A model generated the notes under the pieces. The model made no database searches, had not been told where the DNA came from, and saw only the letters and a program-made list of their open reading frames with translations. Source: an uncultured Eggerthellaceae bacterium (GTDB taxonomy: Bacteria; Actinomycetota; Coriobacteriia; Coriobacteriales; Eggerthellaceae). From it: a stretch of DNA of 12,441 nt. Where the stretch lies: contig CANRPV010000028.1 in the NCBI GenBank assembly GCA_947632575.1, positions 1 through 12,441 on the forward strand. Direction: 5' to 3'. Within the stretch, counting starts at the first letter, position 1. The number at the start of each line of letters is the position of its first letter. This document shows positions 6,797 to 12,441 of the stretch, piece by piece. The position numbers and the translations under genes were made by a program.

Positions 6797-8890
6797 GAGA
6801 GCTAGGATCTCTACCGACTTCACCTCGTCGCCTTGGCCGAAAGTAACCTGTATGACGGATCCAACGGACAGTTGCTTAGCGATGGACTCATAGATCTCAA
6901 TCTCAAAGGGCTGCGCGTCGGATGCGGTAAAGGTTCCACCCATTGGCATCTGGGCAGGTCCGGGTGCCATTTGCAAGGTGGGCGATTCGCCAGATTGCTG
7001 TACGGGACCTGGAGCTGTCTGCTGGGTCGATTGAGTGCCTTGCTCGGTGGAAGTCGCTTCGGCTATCTGAGCAGGGCCTGTCATGTTGACTCGATCGGGA
7101 GGGGGTGCCACCTGGCCCGACTGCCCATTTCCAGGCGCTCCGTTGCCGCCAGCATCGTTGCCAGGCGCTCCATTGCCACCAGCACCATTACCGCCAGCAC
7201 CGCCGGGAAATCCTGCGAATCCGGTAGATCCAGTCAAGGAAGCGGTGGCCTCGGTGACCACGCCACCTTCAACGGTGGCCTCCTCGGTGAAGCCAACGCT
7301 GTCAACGTTGCTATTGACCTTGTTCTCGTCGACATTCAGCGTTCCGCCTACGTGTACGCTGTAGGTAGTGCCATCGACCATCTCCGTGGAGCTCGCGAGA
7401 ATCATCTGGTAGGACTTGGGAACGGTGAAGGAGATGAGCACATTGCCCTCGCTATCGCTAACAGCAACGTTCTGATCGGCTTGGCCGGACACCGAAGCCA
7501 TGAGGTAGGGCTGGTTGGCGGTGCTAAAGTCTTGGGCCATTCCCGACGATCCAGCGAACAGCACGGAACCTCCGTTGAGCAAGGCTCCATTATCGTAATC
7601 GAGTGCGGAATTATCGCCGGAGGTGGATCCGCTCACCAAAACGACGCCGCCTTCAATTTGGATGGAGCCATTCGAATCCAGGCCGTCGCCACCCGCATTG
7701 ACTATGATGAAAGGTTTGCCGGAAGCGATCAGGCAGCTATCCATCGTGGAGTAGCCTTCGGGCTCCGCAACGTCGTAGGCCTCGGGTTCGGCGGCGTTGA
7801 TGCCATCATCGTCGGAGACGATAGAGGCGCTACCGCTTCTCAGATAGAGCTTTTCGGCCTCAAGACCTTCTTGAGAACCCAAGATGTCGACTTCGCCGCC
7901 CTCAAGCACGAAGACCTGATCGGCGTGGATGCCATCATCGCCCGCCGTAAGCGTCATTCCTCCGGCGGCGCAGCAGATGTCGCCAAAGGAGAAGAGACAA
8001 TCATTGCCGGCCGAGATATCGAAACTTCCACCCTCGATACCGATGAAGGTGGTCGCTGAGCAGCCGTTCCCGGCGGCTTCGATGGAGAGGAATCCCTCGC
8101 CATCAAGGAAGAGCGATCCTGCAACATCGATGGCGGCAGGAAGATCCTCGGCGTCAACATCTTTGTCGGAGTTCGCGGAATTCGTCGTGCTGGATGTGCT
8201 CGAGATGTAGTTTTCGGTGCCGCTTGCGCTGGCGATGGTAAGCAGGGTGGAGGCGCCTGCCGTGATCGCGGGGGCGTCTTTTGTGCTGATGCTCGCATCA
8301 TTTAGGATGAGAGCCACCACTCCATTTGCGGTCACGTTGATGGGGCCGTTGAAGGTGCCGGTGAGGCTATAGGCTCCGTCTTCGCTGATGGTGAGGCTGC
8401 TACCAGCACTGCCGCTACCGTTGCCGCTGCCGCCAGTACTCGAGAAGCTCGCGCCGTCACCATTAATGGCGACATCGGTTCCGCTGACCTCGATAGTGGT
8501 GGGGAGGTAGTCGCTCGTGAAATCGAACGCGCCCGAGCGCGCTTCAACGTCCACCGTATACACGCTGTCGTTTCCCACCTCAAGGGTGGCAAGATCGATG
8601 CCTTCGAAGGTCGATGAGCCTGGCTGACCCGCCACGCCAGTTCCCGCCGTGTATTCGCCAGGTTGCAAGGTGATCTCATCGCTGTCAATGGCGGTGACTT
8701 CGCCTACCACGGTGGTGTTGCTGTAAGGGAAGCTTTGGCAGGCGGCCAAGGTTACAAGACCTGCGAGACCTAAACTGAGAGCAAGGCAGCGACCAAGGCG
8801 GCGACCAAAGCCCGAACCAAAGCGGCGACCAACGCCAGAACCTAGGTTCGAACCAACACCATGGGTGGGACGAGGGGAAATACGTTTCAT
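6794..8890 (-). CDS. Lipoprotein with Cthe_2159-like carbohydrate-binding beta-helix domain
   Basis: 698 residues, predicted to be anchored to the outer face of the membrane. The lipobox is LAAC with Cys51, after a hydrophobic segment at 35-50 and an unusually long, Arg/Gly-rich n-region. Residues about 165-520 show repeated strand-and-turn units such as AGDDGIHAD (316-324), SDDDGINAA (359-367) and AGGDGLDSN (399-407). These are characteristic of the DUF4353/Cthe_2159 family, whose founding Clostridium thermocellum member binds acidic plant polysaccharide. Cysteines 277, 298, 306, 307 and 386 lie in this part and could form disulfides. A Gly/Asn/Pro/Ala-rich linker (564-591) and a Gln/Pro-rich stretch (about 605-650) precede a small C-terminal strand segment. 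The start has AAGGGG about 7 nt upstream. The ligand is not evident; an alpha-galactoside role is suggested only by the neighbours. Confidence 0.88.
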   Translation of the reverse strand: MKRISPRPTHGVGSNLGSGVGRRFGSGFGRRLGRCLALSLGLAGLVTLAACQSFPYSNTTVVGEVTAIDSDEITLQPGEYTAGTGVAGQPGSSTFEGIDLATLEVGNDSVYTVDVEARSGAFDFTSDYLPTTIEVSGTDVAINGDGASFSSTGGSGNGSGSAGSSLTISEDGAYSLTGTFNGPINVTANGVVALILNDASISTKDAPAITAGASTLLTIASASGTENYISSTSSTTNSANSDKDVDAEDLPAAIDVAGSLFLDGEGFLSIEAAGNGCSATTFIGIEGGSFDISAGNDCLFSFGDICCAAGGMTLTAGDDGIHADQVFVLEGGEVDILGSQEGLEAEKLYLRSGSASIVSDDDGINAAEPEAYDVAEPEGYSTMDSCLIASGKPFIIVNAGGDGLDSNGSIQIEGGVVLVSGSTSGDNSALDYDNGALLNGGSVLFAGSSGMAQDFSTANQPYLMASVSGQADQNVAVSDSEGNVLISFTVPKSYQMILASSTEMVDGTTYSVHVGGTLNVDENKVNSNVDSVGFTEEATVEGGVVTEATASLTGSTGFAGFPGGAGGNGAGGNGAPGNDAGGNGAPGNGQSGQVAPPPDRVNMTGPAQIAEATSTEQGTQSTQQTAPGPVQQSGESPTLQMAPGPAQMPMGGTFTASDAQPFEIEIYESIAKQLSVGSVIQVTFGQGDEVKSVEILAL
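7131..7208 (-). repeat. 30-bp tandem repeat in the lipoprotein linker
   Basis: Two full 30-bp units (7131-7160, 7161-7190) plus a partial third. On the coding strand they encode GGNGAPG/GGNDAPG-like residues around 564-591. The period is 10 codons. This is probably a flexible spacer between the beta-helix and the C-terminal segment. Confidence 0.8.
8795..8842 (-). repeat. 24-bp tandem repeat in the lipoprotein signal-peptide n-region
   Basis: Two 24-bp units encode GSGVGRRF (17-24) and GSGFGRRL (25-32), followed by a decayed third beginning GRCL. The unit is 8 codons, so copy changes alter only the length of the basic n-region before the hydrophobic core. Confidence 0.85.
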
Positions 8891-8926
8891 GAGAGCCCCT
8901 TTCGAGCAGTGCAGCTATGCATTACC

Positions 8927-8976
8927 GCTAATCACCGCTGATAACTGCTCACTAGTGCTAATAACCGCTATTCAGC
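8927..8976 (-). repeat. Five 10-bp units directly upstream of the lipoprotein start
   Basis: Degenerate units with consensus AGCGGTTATT on the lipoprotein strand, at 8927-8936, 8937-8946, 8947-8956, 8957-8966 and 8967-8976. They lie 37-86 bp upstream of the ATG. The period is close to one helical turn, so bound proteins would stack on one face of the DNA, or copy changes would alter promoter spacing. Confidence 0.65.
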
Positions 8977-9048
8977 ATAGCCGTGAAATATGCATTCGGT
9001 ATAGCCATGAAATGTGCATTCAGTTAAGCCATGAAATATACATCCGTC
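8977..9048 (-). repeat. Three 24-bp tandem units upstream of the lipoprotein
   Basis: Units lie at 8977-9000, 9001-9024 and 9025-9048 with no spacers, each sharing AGCC-RTGAAAT-RTRCAT on the plus strand. They abut the 10-bp array. They do not look like a CRISPR, since nothing separates the copies. Confidence 0.85.
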
Positions 9049-9259
9049 TACGCGGCAGATTATATGACCATTTACCCCGGTTATTTACCACTTATAGTTT
9101 CGCGGCTTAATAATTAAGTAAATTAGTCGAAGATGATCAATTGGCTTATAGGTTCCGTTTTTGGGCTTGAGATCAGGGATTATGGGGTATCGATTCCCTC
9201 AAGCAAGCTGTAGGGGAGCAAACAAAAGCGGGATTGTGTGCCATAAAGTTCGTTTTTTT

Positions 9260-9267
9260 GGAGGAGG
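9260..9267 (+). promoter_or_regulatory. Strong ribosome-binding site GGAGGAGG deciding the symporter start
   Basis: GGAGGAGG ends 8 nt before the ATG at 9276. An upstream in-frame ATG at 9234 would add 14 residues encoded across this ribosome site and has none of its own, so 9276 is the start. Confidence 0.9.
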
Positions 9268-9275
9268 GGAAATCT

Positions 9276-11276
9276 ATGGCTATGTCCAAGGCGCAGTCCG
9301 TTGCTTTCGGCATCGGCGCGATTGGTAAAGACTTTATGTATGCCATCACGGCTACGTTTGTTCTTTACTACTATCAAAACCTATTGGGCATCTCAGCCAC
9401 CTTCGTAGGCATCATCCTCATGGTGGCGCGTCTGTTTGACGCCTTCAACGACCCGCTGATGGGCGTTGTTGTGGCAAAAACCAATACTCGATGGGGACGT
9501 TTCCGTCCCTGGATCTTCAGTGGATCCATCATCAATGCTCTTGTCTGTTTCTTCCTGTTCGCTGTGCCGGATGGAATGGACACGGGCGCCAGCCTCATGG
9601 TTTGGTTTGCTGTCGCGTATATCCTGTGGGGCCTTACCTATACCCTGATGGATATTCCGTTCTGGTCTATGGTTCCTGCTTGTACTGATACCCCGAAGGA
9701 ACGCGAAGACCTCTCCGTCATCGGCCGTACCTGCGCTGGCATCGGTGGCATGGTCATCAACTCGTTTGGCCTTATCATCGCCCAATTCCTCGGCGCTGGT
9801 AACCTGCGTCAAGGCTTTACGCTCTTCGCGCTCTGCGTATCTATCGCCTTCGTCGTCTTCGAGATCATCTGCGTCGTCGGCGTTCGCGAGCGTCACGGCG
9901 TCGCGATGGAGACCTCGGGCATCGGCGATATGCTGAAGGCTCTGATCCGCAACGACCAAGCTGTGGTCGTCGTGGTGATGATCCTTATCGTCAACGCCTC
10001 GGTCTACCTGACCACGAACCTTTTGATCTACTTCTTCCAGTACAACGTGGCTATCGCCAACTGGGAAGTCACCTACTCGCTCTTCACGCTGGTAGGCACC
10101 TTGATTCAGATCCTGACGATGAGTGTGCTCTATCCTCTTGGACGCAAGTGGTTCTCCAACCCCACTCTGTTCAAGGCCTCTCTCATCATCTGGATCCTCG
10201 GCTTTGGCCTCGTGTTCCTGTATTCCCTCATCGGCTGGGACAAGGAGCCGCTGCTGCTGCTCTTCACCACGCCGCTGATCTATGTCCCCTTTGGTATCAC
10301 CACGGTTCTGACCACGGTGTTCCTGTCCGGTACCGTCGACTATGGCGAGCTGAAGACCGGCCATCGCGACGAGTCCGTCATCTTCTCGATGCAGACCTTC
10401 ATCGTCAAGGCTGCCTCGGCTCTGGCCATCTTCATCGTTGGTGTCGGTCTTGACGCCATCGGTCTTGTGACCACCAATGAAGTTATTGAAAATCCCGATC
10501 TCGCTGCTCAGGCCGTCTACAACGAATATGGTGAGGTTGATATGCTCACCGGTGGCGTAGACACCATTCCTGGCAGCAATGCTGACAATTCTCTGTCCGC
10601 TGATAGCTATGATGGTTACATCGTTGTCTACTCAAGCGAGCAGGCTATCAACGAAGGTGCCGATCCGGTAACGGTCATCCAAGCTCCTGGTACGCGATTC
10701 GCCCTGGTCTTTATCATGACCATTATTCCGATCATTGGTATCACCATCGGTTTGCTCTTCTTCACGAAGAAGTACAAGCTGACCGATGAAATCATGGAGC
10801 TCAATGCTCAGAAGGTGCTTGAAAACCGCATCATGAACACCCAGAAATTCGCCGAGACCGGCGAGGCTCCGAAGGGTGTTTCCATCAGCTTCAACGACGA
10901 CGGTACGCTTCCGTCCGCCGAGCAAGCTGAAGTACTGGCCAAGCGCGATTTGGCTGTGTACATGGGCCAGATCGAGATGATGAGGAAGCGGGCTCTCGAC
11001 CGCATCGATCCTCTCGATCCTATGGCGGAGGAGCTCAAGGGTTCGATCAACCGCGACTTCGACATGTTGCTTGATCCCGAGCAGAGCTTCACGCCTGAGT
11101 TTATCGCCGAGACCCGTGAGCGGGCGCTCGCGACCATCGACCCGAACGATCCGCGGGCTGAGGAGTTGGCGAAGATGATAAACGATGACTTCGATCTTCT
11201 CTCGACGCTCAATCCCGGTCGTGTCCAGAAGTATCTGGGGGATGCCGCTGAAAAAACGACGGCAGACGAACAATAA
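9276..11276 (+). CDS. MelB-type sugar:cation symporter (GPH family, MFS) with long cytosolic tail
   Basis: 666 residues against about 475 for MelB. Twelve membrane segments are visible (first near 22-36, last near 474-497). Cation-site residues are present in FDAFNDP (Asp55, Asp59). The sugar-site residues known from Salmonella MelB also appear at matching places: Asp19, Asp126 and Trp130 in MDIPFW, and Arg151; Lys378 matches MelB Lys377. TRWGRFRPW (71-79) is the family loop. Two additions stand out: a hydrophilic insert of about 75 residues between helices 11 and 12 (about 400-473, predicted outside), and a cytosolic tail from about 498 containing a 29-residue repeat. Transport of a galactoside, coupled to Na+ or H+, fits the alpha-galactosidase at 4943. 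The substrate remains inferred, and many relatives carry other glycosides or uronides. Confidence 0.92.
   Translation: MAMSKAQSVAFGIGAIGKDFMYAITATFVLYYYQNLLGISATFVGIILMVARLFDAFNDPLMGVVVAKTNTRWGRFRPWIFSGSIINALVCFFLFAVPDGMDTGASLMVWFAVAYILWGLTYTLMDIPFWSMVPACTDTPKEREDLSVIGRTCAGIGGMVINSFGLIIAQFLGAGNLRQGFTLFALCVSIAFVVFEIICVVGVRERHGVAMETSGIGDMLKALIRNDQAVVVVVMILIVNASVYLTTNLLIYFFQYNVAIANWEVTYSLFTLVGTLIQILTMSVLYPLGRKWFSNPTLFKASLIIWILGFGLVFLYSLIGWDKEPLLLLFTTPLIYVPFGITTVLTTVFLSGTVDYGELKTGHRDESVIFSMQTFIVKAASALAIFIVGVGLDAIGLVTTNEVIENPDLAAQAVYNEYGEVDMLTGGVDTIPGSNADNSLSADSYDGYIVVYSSEQAINEGADPVTVIQAPGTRFALVFIMTIIPIIGITIGLLFFTKKYKLTDEIMELNAQKVLENRIMNTQKFAETGEAPKGVSISFNDDGTLPSAEQAEVLAKRDLAVYMGQIEMMRKRALDRIDPLDPMAEELKGSINRDFDMLLDPEQSFTPEFIAETRERALATIDPNDPRAEELAKMINDDFDLLSTLNPGRVQKYLGDAAEKTTADEQ
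10986..11204 (+). repeat. Duplicated 29-residue motif in the symporter tail
   Basis: Protein residues 571-599 and 615-643 align at 18 of 29 positions. The shared pattern is RAL-x2-IDP-x-DP-x-AEEL-x3-IN-x-DFD-x-L, with a 44-residue offset. The repeat is predicted alpha-helical and acidic. It is visible at the protein level; the DNA copies have diverged, which points to an older duplication kept by selection. Confidence 0.8.
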
Positions 11277-11284
11277 AATAGGAC

Positions 11285-11374
11285 GCTAGCCTGCCCGGGC
11301 GTGCCGCAAACGCACCGCGCAAACGCACCGCGTGAGCGCACCGCCCGGGCCCCGACCGAGGGTAAAAGGCTAGC
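11285..11374 (+). promoter_or_regulatory. Large nested inverted repeat in the hydrogenase leader
   Basis: The outer arms are GCTAGCCT (11285-11292) and AGGCTAGC (11367-11374). The inner arms are GCCCGGGCGTGC (11293-11304) and GCACCGCCCGGGC (11338-11350), pairing over 12 bp with one bulged C. The 33-nt loop holds most of the 13-bp repeats. It starts 9 bp after the symporter stop and ends just before the hydrogenase ribosome site (GAGGAGGA, 11378-11385). No T-run follows, so it is not a standard intrinsic terminator. It could end symporter transcripts, protect a processed RNA end, or control hydrogenase translation. Confidence 0.6.
11304..11342 (+). repeat. Three 13-bp tandem units in the hydrogenase leader
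   Basis: Units near GCGCAAACGCACC lie at 11304-11316, 11317-11329 and 11330-11342. They are adjacent, without spacers, and mostly within the loop of the inverted repeat around them. Confidence 0.8.
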
Positions 11375-11390
11375 CAAGAGGAGGAAGCCT

Positions 11391-12441
11391 ATGGCTGACA
11401 TGATCAACACTGCGAGCACGAGTCGCTTTGAAGAAATCCTCGCATCACGAGGAATTAGTCGCCGAGGCTTCCTCCAACTTTGTGCCTCAATCGCCGCCGC
11501 CTCGGGTGCCGCCTCGGGCGCTGCCGCGCTCAGCGTGCCGCGCGTGGCGGAGGCGTTGGAGGCCTCGGTGATCGGGGCGGTGGATGGACACCTCTTCCCG
11601 GTCATCTGGATGGAGGGAGCTTCGTGCACGGGCTGCACGGAGACCTTCACCCAGCTTGAGGATCCCAATATCGAGACCATCGTGCTCGATATGATCTCCC
11701 TTACCTATTCAGACACGCTCTCGGCGGGCGCTGGTTACTCCCTCGAGGAGGCCAAAGACCAGACCATCGCCAATGGCAACTACGTCCTCATCTACGAGGG
11801 CGCCGTGGGAACCGCCTTTGATGGCTGGGTCTTGCGGATCGCCGGCAAAACCGGCACCGAGTTGCTGAAGGAAGCGGCCTCAAACGCCCAGGCCATCGTC
11901 GCCGCCGGATCCTGCGCGGTGAACGGAGGCTGGATGGCCGCGGAGCCCAACGTCACGGGCGCCATGGGCGTTCAACAGTTCTTGCAGCAAGAGGGCATCG
12001 ACAAGCCGGTGGTGAACATCCCCAGCTGCCCCGCCAATAATGAATGGGTGCTGTCGGTGCTCGTCGACGTTGTGGTCATGAAGGACATGGAGCTGCTCAA
12101 GAAGCGACTCAACCAGTTCAACGAGCCCGGCGACATCTTCAATCAGACTATTCATGAGAATTGCCAACGGCGCGGCCATTTCGAGGCGGGCGAGTTCGTC
12201 TACGAGCCTGGCTCCATTGAGGAGAAGCTCGGCTATTGCCTCTACGCCCTTGGCTGCAGAGGTCCGCTCACGCGCTCCATCTGCGGTATCACTCAATATA
12301 ACAATCACACCAGCTGGTGTGTCAATTCCGGCGGTCCGTGCATCGGCTGCTGCGAGGCGGATCCGCTCAACACTCACGACAACTGGGTGCAGGTGAACAC
12401 TCCCTTCTTGAAGCGCGATCGTACCCTGCGCATCGGGGGTT
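11391..12441 (+). CDS. hyaA: [NiFe] hydrogenase small subunit, Tat-exported, partial
   Basis: Electron-transfer subunit of a membrane-facing uptake-type [NiFe] hydrogenase; 350 codons are visible and the frame is open at the right edge. A twin-arginine signal SRRGFLQLC (23-31) with an Ala-rich core precedes the mature part, so the heterodimer is exported by Tat. Ligands by position: proximal cluster C79, C82, C175, C213; distal cluster H255, C258, C283, C289; medial cluster C298, C310, C317, C320. CTGC at 79-82 lacks the extra cysteines of O2-tolerant enzymes. C310 replaces the usual proline, so a medial [4Fe-4S] cluster is expected. The sequence fits group 1 hydrogenases; coriobacterial group 1i is my guess, and the symbol is by family only. 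The ribosome site GAGGAGGA sits 5 nt before the ATG. The large subunit is expected just downstream. Confidence 0.96.
   Translation, partial: MADMINTASTSRFEEILASRGISRRGFLQLCASIAAASGAASGAAALSVPRVAEALEASVIGAVDGHLFPVIWMEGASCTGCTETFTQLEDPNIETIVLDMISLTYSDTLSAGAGYSLEEAKDQTIANGNYVLIYEGAVGTAFDGWVLRIAGKTGTELLKEAASNAQAIVAAGSCAVNGGWMAAEPNVTGAMGVQQFLQQEGIDKPVVNIPSCPANNEWVLSVLVDVVVMKDMELLKKRLNQFNEPGDIFNQTIHENCQRRGHFEAGEFVYEPGSIEEKLGYCLYALGCRGPLTRSICGITQYNNHTSWCVNSGGPCIGCCEADPLNTHDNWVQVNTPFLKRDRTLRIGG

Larger units (their letters stand above)
8891..9275. promoter_or_regulatory. Divergent intergenic region between lipoprotein and symporter genes, repeat-rich
   Basis: 385 bp holding upstream sequences of both genes. 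On the lipoprotein side are five 10-bp units and three 24-bp units (listed separately). Centrally there is a palindrome CTTAAT-A-ATTAAG (9106-9118) in AT-rich sequence. On the symporter side, a run of seven T (9253-9259) abuts the strong ribosome site. I could not assign a -35/-10 pair with confidence for either gene. Confidence 0.6.

Noticed and set aside
6833..8059. Open frame of 408 codons on the plus strand, opposite the lipoprotein
   Set aside because: It has no ribosome site or family features, and its composition follows from the Gly/Ser/Ala-rich gene on the other strand, which has a lipobox and domain.
8977..9048. CRISPR array
   Set aside because: The three 24-bp units touch each other without spacers, and there are no cas genes.
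8889..9110. Small plus-strand frame with 8-residue repeats (HSREICIR, YSHEMCIQ, LSHEIYIR)
   Set aside because: The residue repeats simply reflect the 24-bp DNA repeats, which keep any frame. The GAGGGG upstream is too distant, and the frame overlaps the lipoprotein start and upstream region.
9106..9118. Palindrome CTTAAT-A-ATTAAG as a specific regulator site
   Set aside because: It is AT-rich and short, in AT-rich surroundings, so chance is likely. It is mentioned only within the intergenic entry.
9234..9275. Longer symporter start at 9234
   Set aside because: It would translate through the GGAGGAGG ribosome site; the start at 9276 is correctly spaced and places the conserved Asp19, Asp55 and Asp59 at the same numbers as MelB.
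9393..10364. Open frame of 323 codons on the minus strand inside the symporter
   Set aside because: Highly charged, repeat-free nonsense typical of an antisense frame to a membrane protein; the plus-strand product is a clear MelB relative.
10808..11680. Open frame of 290 codons on the minus strand across the symporter end and hydrogenase start
   Set aside because: It covers two well-supported genes and their leader, and matches nothing I recognise.

Overview
The window reads as part of a GC-rich, anaerobic, H2- and formate-metabolising bacterium. The combination of an FdnG/FdnH-type formate dehydrogenase with a catalytic cysteine, a Tat-exported [NiFe] hydrogenase small subunit with only O2-sensitive cluster motifs, a stand-alone flavoprotein module and strong AGGAGG-like ribosome sites suggests a gut or rumen actinobacterium of the class Coriobacteriia (Eggerthellaceae-like). 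That placement is inference from gene content, not from a marker gene.

Layout. Positions 1-3702 (minus strand) hold a formate dehydrogenase operon: the catalytic subunit (508-3702), then, 1 bp further on, the four-cluster ferredoxin subunit, which runs off the left edge. A 385-bp divergent region separates it from two plus-strand genes: an FAD/NAD(P) oxidoreductase module (4088-4897) and a cytosolic GH36-type alpha-galactosidase (4943-6721). Facing them is a large lipoprotein with a Cthe_2159-like beta-helical carbohydrate-binding region (6794-8890, minus). A second 385-bp divergent region leads to a MelB-type (GPH family) sugar:cation symporter (9276-11276, plus) with an unusual cytosolic tail. 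After a structured 114-bp gap comes a [NiFe] hydrogenase small subunit (11391 to the right edge, plus).

How it fits together. The middle (about 4.9-11.3 kb) is a plausible sugar module: a surface lipoprotein that may bind glycan, a symporter with the MelB cation- and sugar-site residues, and an intracellular alpha-galactosidase. The flanks are redox modules that oxidise formate and H2. The dehydrogenase catalytic subunit has no export signal while the hydrogenase does, so the two probably work on opposite sides of the membrane.

The most unusual signal is a set of different short tandem repeats that sit at nearly every gene boundary and inside gene ends: 12 bp (duplicated Shine-Dalgarno), 9 bp x13 (N-terminus of the galactosidase), 30 bp (over a convergent gene junction), 30 bp and 24 bp (in the lipoprotein), 10 bp x5 and 24 bp x3 (lipoprotein upstream region), and 13 bp x3 (hydrogenase leader). 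All repeats within reading frames are multiples of 3; those outside also include 10 and 13. No RNA genes, CRISPR arrays, insertion sequences or phage genes were seen.
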